Shown here: positions 47,281 to 49,959 of the stretch, piece by piece
Layout of the letters: each line of letters opens with the position of its first letter
How positions within the stretch are numbered: the first letter of the stretch is position 1
Source of the DNA: Alphaproteobacteria bacterium
GTDB lineage: Bacteria > Pseudomonadota > Alphaproteobacteria > RS24
Direction of reading: 5' to 3'
Assembly: GCA_029248825.1 (NCBI GenBank)
Contig: JAQWIP010000043.1
Span: 1 to 49,959 of the forward strand
DNA length: 49,959 nt
The notes under the pieces: generated by a model
What the model was told of the DNA's origin: nothing
What the model saw: only the letters and a program-made list of their open reading frames with translations
The model's database searches: none
Program-made: the position numbers and the translations under genes

Positions 47281-47447
47281 GCGCGCGCTTTGACGCGTTA
47301 AAGGGCGCGGCTTGAGAAATCTTTAGCCATTCATGCGCCCGTAAAAGATTGAAAATGTCGCATTATCGCGCCGCAGAGTAATAAAAAGTCTTTTTGTGAC
47401 AACGCTGGACATTTACCTTTTCACGAGGCACTATTTTTACAATAATA

Positions 47448-48542
47448 ATGACGAAGGTTGAAATAGCGGAAGAAGACAAAGAGGCAGCAATGGCAGCAGC
47501 AAAAAAAACCAAAACTCCCAAACCCTCGCCCAAGCAAACAAAGAGCGGGCTATCAGATGACAAGCTGATTTCAATCTGGGCCGATATGGCGCGTATTCGT
47601 CGGTTTGAGGAGCGCTGTGGCCAAGTTTATGCAATGGGCCAAATTGGCGGCTTTTGCCATCTGTATATCGGCCAAGAGGCCGTGGTGGTGGGCTTGCAAG
47701 CGGTGACGCAAGCCGGTGACCAGACCATTACCGGTTATCGCGACCATGCCCATATGCTGGCTTGCGGCATGGAACCGGGGCGCGTCATGGCTGAACTGAC
47801 CGGTCGCATGGACGGCTATTCCAAAGGCAAGGGCGGCTCCATGCATATGTTCTCGGTCGAGAAAAACTTTTATGGCGGGCATGGCATTGTCGGGGCGCAA
47901 GTGCCGCTGGGCACCGGTCTGGCTTTCGCCAATAAATATCGCGGCAATGACAACGTTGCCTTTATCTATTTCGGCGATGGCGCAGCCAATCAGGGGCAGG
48001 TTTATGAAAGCTTTAATATGGCCAAGCTGTGGAACCTGCCATGTCTCTATATTATTGAAAATAATCGCTATGCCATGGGCACATCGATTGAGCGCGCCTC
48101 ATCGCAAACCGATTTATCGCAGCGCGGTGTGAGCTTTGATATTCCGGGCGCGCAAGTCGATGGAATGGATGTCGAGGCGGTTTACGCGGCCGGGCAAAAA
48201 GCCGTGAAACATGTGCGCGCCGGTAACGGCCCGTTTATTCTCGAAATGCTGACCTATCGCTATCGCGGCCATTCCATGTCCGATCCGGCGAAATATCGAA
48301 GGCGAGATGAAGTCGATAAAGTGCGCGAGGAAACTGACCCGATTAAGGTTTTGGAAGGCCGCTTATTGGCACGCGGTTTGGTTGACGAAGCGACGATTAA
48401 GACTCGGCGTGACGCGATTAAGGAAGAGGTGGAAGTGGCGGTCGATTTCGCGCTGTCGGCAGATTTGCCGCCCGATAGCGACTTAATGACCGATATTCTG
48501 GCGGCCCCGTCTGAGGCCGGAGGAGACCATCATGGCCGTTAA
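47448..48542 (+). CDS. pdhA: Pyruvate dehydrogenase E1 component alpha subunit
   Basis: [31 protein letters not shown] motif [31 protein letters not shown]; start may be 47490. Confidence 0.96.
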   Translation: MTKVEIAEEDKEAAMAAAKKTKTPKPSPKQTKSGLSDDKLISIWADMARIRRFEERCGQVYAMGQIGGFCHLYIGQEAVVVGLQAVTQAGDQTITGYRDHAHMLACGMEPGRVMAELTGRMDGYSKGKGGSMHMFSVEKNFYGGHGIVGAQVPLGTGLAFANKYRGNDNVAFIYFGDGAANQGQVYESFNMAKLWNLPCLYIIENNRYAMGTSIERASSQTDLSQRGVSFDIPGAQVDGMDVEAVYAAGQKAVKHVRAGNGPFILEMLTYRYRGHSMSDPAKYRRRDEVDKVREETDPIKVLEGRLLARGLVDEATIKTRRDAIKEEVEVAVDFALSADLPPDSDLMTDILAAPSEAGGDHHGR

Positions 48543-49935
48543 AATTCTGATGCCGGCGCTGTCACCGACGATGGAGAGCGGTAAAATCGCGCAATGGTTG
48601 GTCGAAGAAAATGAAACCGTCGCATCGGGCGATATTCTGGCCGAGATTGAAACCGATAAGGCGATTGTCGAATTGGAAGCCATTGATGATGGGGTGGTCG
48701 GCAAGATTTTATTTGAAGCCGGTCCCGACCAAATCAAGGTGAACCAGCCGATTGCGGTTTTGCTGTTGGATGGCGAGGATGCCAGCGCGGCGACAGCGCT
48801 GATGCAGCAAGATGACGCGCAAGCGCCGCAAGATGAATCACAAGACGCACCGCAACATGCCGACCCGGTCACGCCGGTTGACGCTAAACCGGTTGCAACC
48901 CAGGTCGCGGCGGAACTGACCCTGCCTGCCGACACAACATATCGCGAGATTGCCATGCGCGAAGCCTTGCGCGATGCGTTGGCCGAAGAAATGCGCCGCG
49001 ATGGTGATGTGTTTATCATGGGCGAGGAAGTCGCTGAATATGAGGGCGCGTATAAAGTAACGCAAGGTCTATTGGCCGAGTTTGGCGGCAAGCGCGTCAT
49101 CGATACGCCGATTACCGAACACGCCATTGCCGGTCTGGGTGTCGGCGCGGCCTTTGCCGGATTAAAGCCGGTGGTCGAATTTATGACCTTTAATTTCGCC
49201 ATGCAGGCGATTGACCAAATCGTCAATAGCGCGGCCAAGACGCGCTATATGTCGGGCGGGCAAATTTCCTGCCCGATTGTTTTTCGTGGGCCCAATGGCG
49301 TGGCCAGCCGCGTGGCCGCGCAGCATAGCCAAGATTATTCGAGCTGGTATGCCCATGTGCCCGGCCTGATTGTGCTGAGCCCGGCCAATGCGTCGGAAGC
49401 CAAGGGCTTGTTGAAAGCCGCCATTCGCGACCCCAATCCGGTGGTGTTTTTGGAACATGAATTGCTCTATGGCGAGACCGGCCAAGTGCCCGATTATGAT
49501 GATTATGTGCTGCCCATTGGGCGCGCGCGCATTGTGCGCAGCGGCGCTGATGTCACTTTGGTCGCCTATGCGCGTGGCGTGGCAATAGCGCTTGAGGCGG
49601 CGGACGCTTTGAGCGATATCGGCTTGGAGGCTGAGGTGATTGACCTGCGTAGCTTGCGCCCGCTCGATGTCGATACGGTGATTGCGTCGGTTGAAAAGAC
49701 CAATCGCATGGTGACGATTGAAGAGGGCTGGCCGATTTGTTCCATTGGCTCGGAATTGGCGGCGCAAGTGCAACGCCATGCTTTTGATGCGCTGGACGCG
49801 CCGATTGAAGCGGTTAATGGCGCTGATGTGCCGATGCCTTACGCCGAAAATCTCGAGCGTTTGGCCTTGCCGCAAGTCGCGCAAATTATTGCTGCGGCCA
49901 AGCGCGCCGCCTATTTCCGCGATGCGACGGCGTAA
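48532..49935 (+). CDS. pdhB: Pyruvate dehydrogenase E1 component beta subunit with N-terminal lipoyl domain
   Basis: Lipoyl domain [16 protein letters not shown]...[14 protein letters not shown]1beta [54 protein letters not shown]. Confidence 0.97.
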   Translation: MAVKILMPALSPTMESGKIAQWLVEENETVASGDILAEIETDKAIVELEAIDDGVVGKILFEAGPDQIKVNQPIAVLLLDGEDASAATALMQQDDAQAPQDESQDAPQHADPVTPVDAKPVATQVAAELTLPADTTYREIAMREALRDALAEEMRRDGDVFIMGEEVAEYEGAYKVTQGLLAEFGGKRVIDTPITEHAIAGLGVGAAFAGLKPVVEFMTFNFAMQAIDQIVNSAAKTRYMSGGQISCPIVFRGPNGVASRVAAQHSQDYSSWYAHVPGLIVLSPANASEAKGLLKAAIRDPNPVVFLEHELLYGETGQVPDYDDYVLPIGRARIVRSGADVTLVAYARGVAIALEAADALSDIGLEAEVIDLRSLRPLDVDTVIASVEKTNRMVTIEEGWPICSIGSELAAQVQRHAFDALDAPIEAVNGADVPMPYAENLERLALPQVAQIIAAAKRAAYFRDATA

Positions 49936-49959
49936 CGGCAATGAGCGATAACCGCATCA

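Overview
The window appears to be an alphaproteobacterial chromosome segment, judged from gene order and protein families. It is almost entirely housekeeping genes. From left to right: (i) a TCA-cycle supercluster (sdhA 3' end, sdhB, zapE, mdh, a membrane-anchored MBL-fold hydrolase, sucCD, sucAB, lpd); (ii) xerC and a transaldolase on the minus strand; (iii) priA followed by the F1 ATPase operon atpHAGDC; (iv) a long minus-strand run rplU-rpmA//obgE-proB-proA-nadD-rsfS-rlmH-envC-ctpA-rppH-2OG oxygenase-purU; (v) cysD and a fused cysN/C; (vi) a zinc-type quinone oxidoreductase; (vii) a TonB2-like energy-transduction operon (DUF3450, TtpC-like ExbB, ExbB, ExbD, TonB, TPR); (viii) an accessory-looking stretch with two SDRs, tRNA-Ser(CGA), a cytochrome P450 and a translationally coupled sulfatase; (ix) pdhA and a lipoyl-bearing pdhB. 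I found no CRISPR array, prophage, IS element or defence system, and nothing I can defend as a wholly new system. The best leads are the P450-sulfatase couple with flanking SDRs, the orphan TonB2-type operon, a very short ATP synthase epsilon subunit, a possible 3'-UTR sRNA after mdh, a structured segment after tRNA-Ser, and the structured/AT-rich rplU-cysD intergenic region. All product calls come from reading translated motifs; no database search was run.
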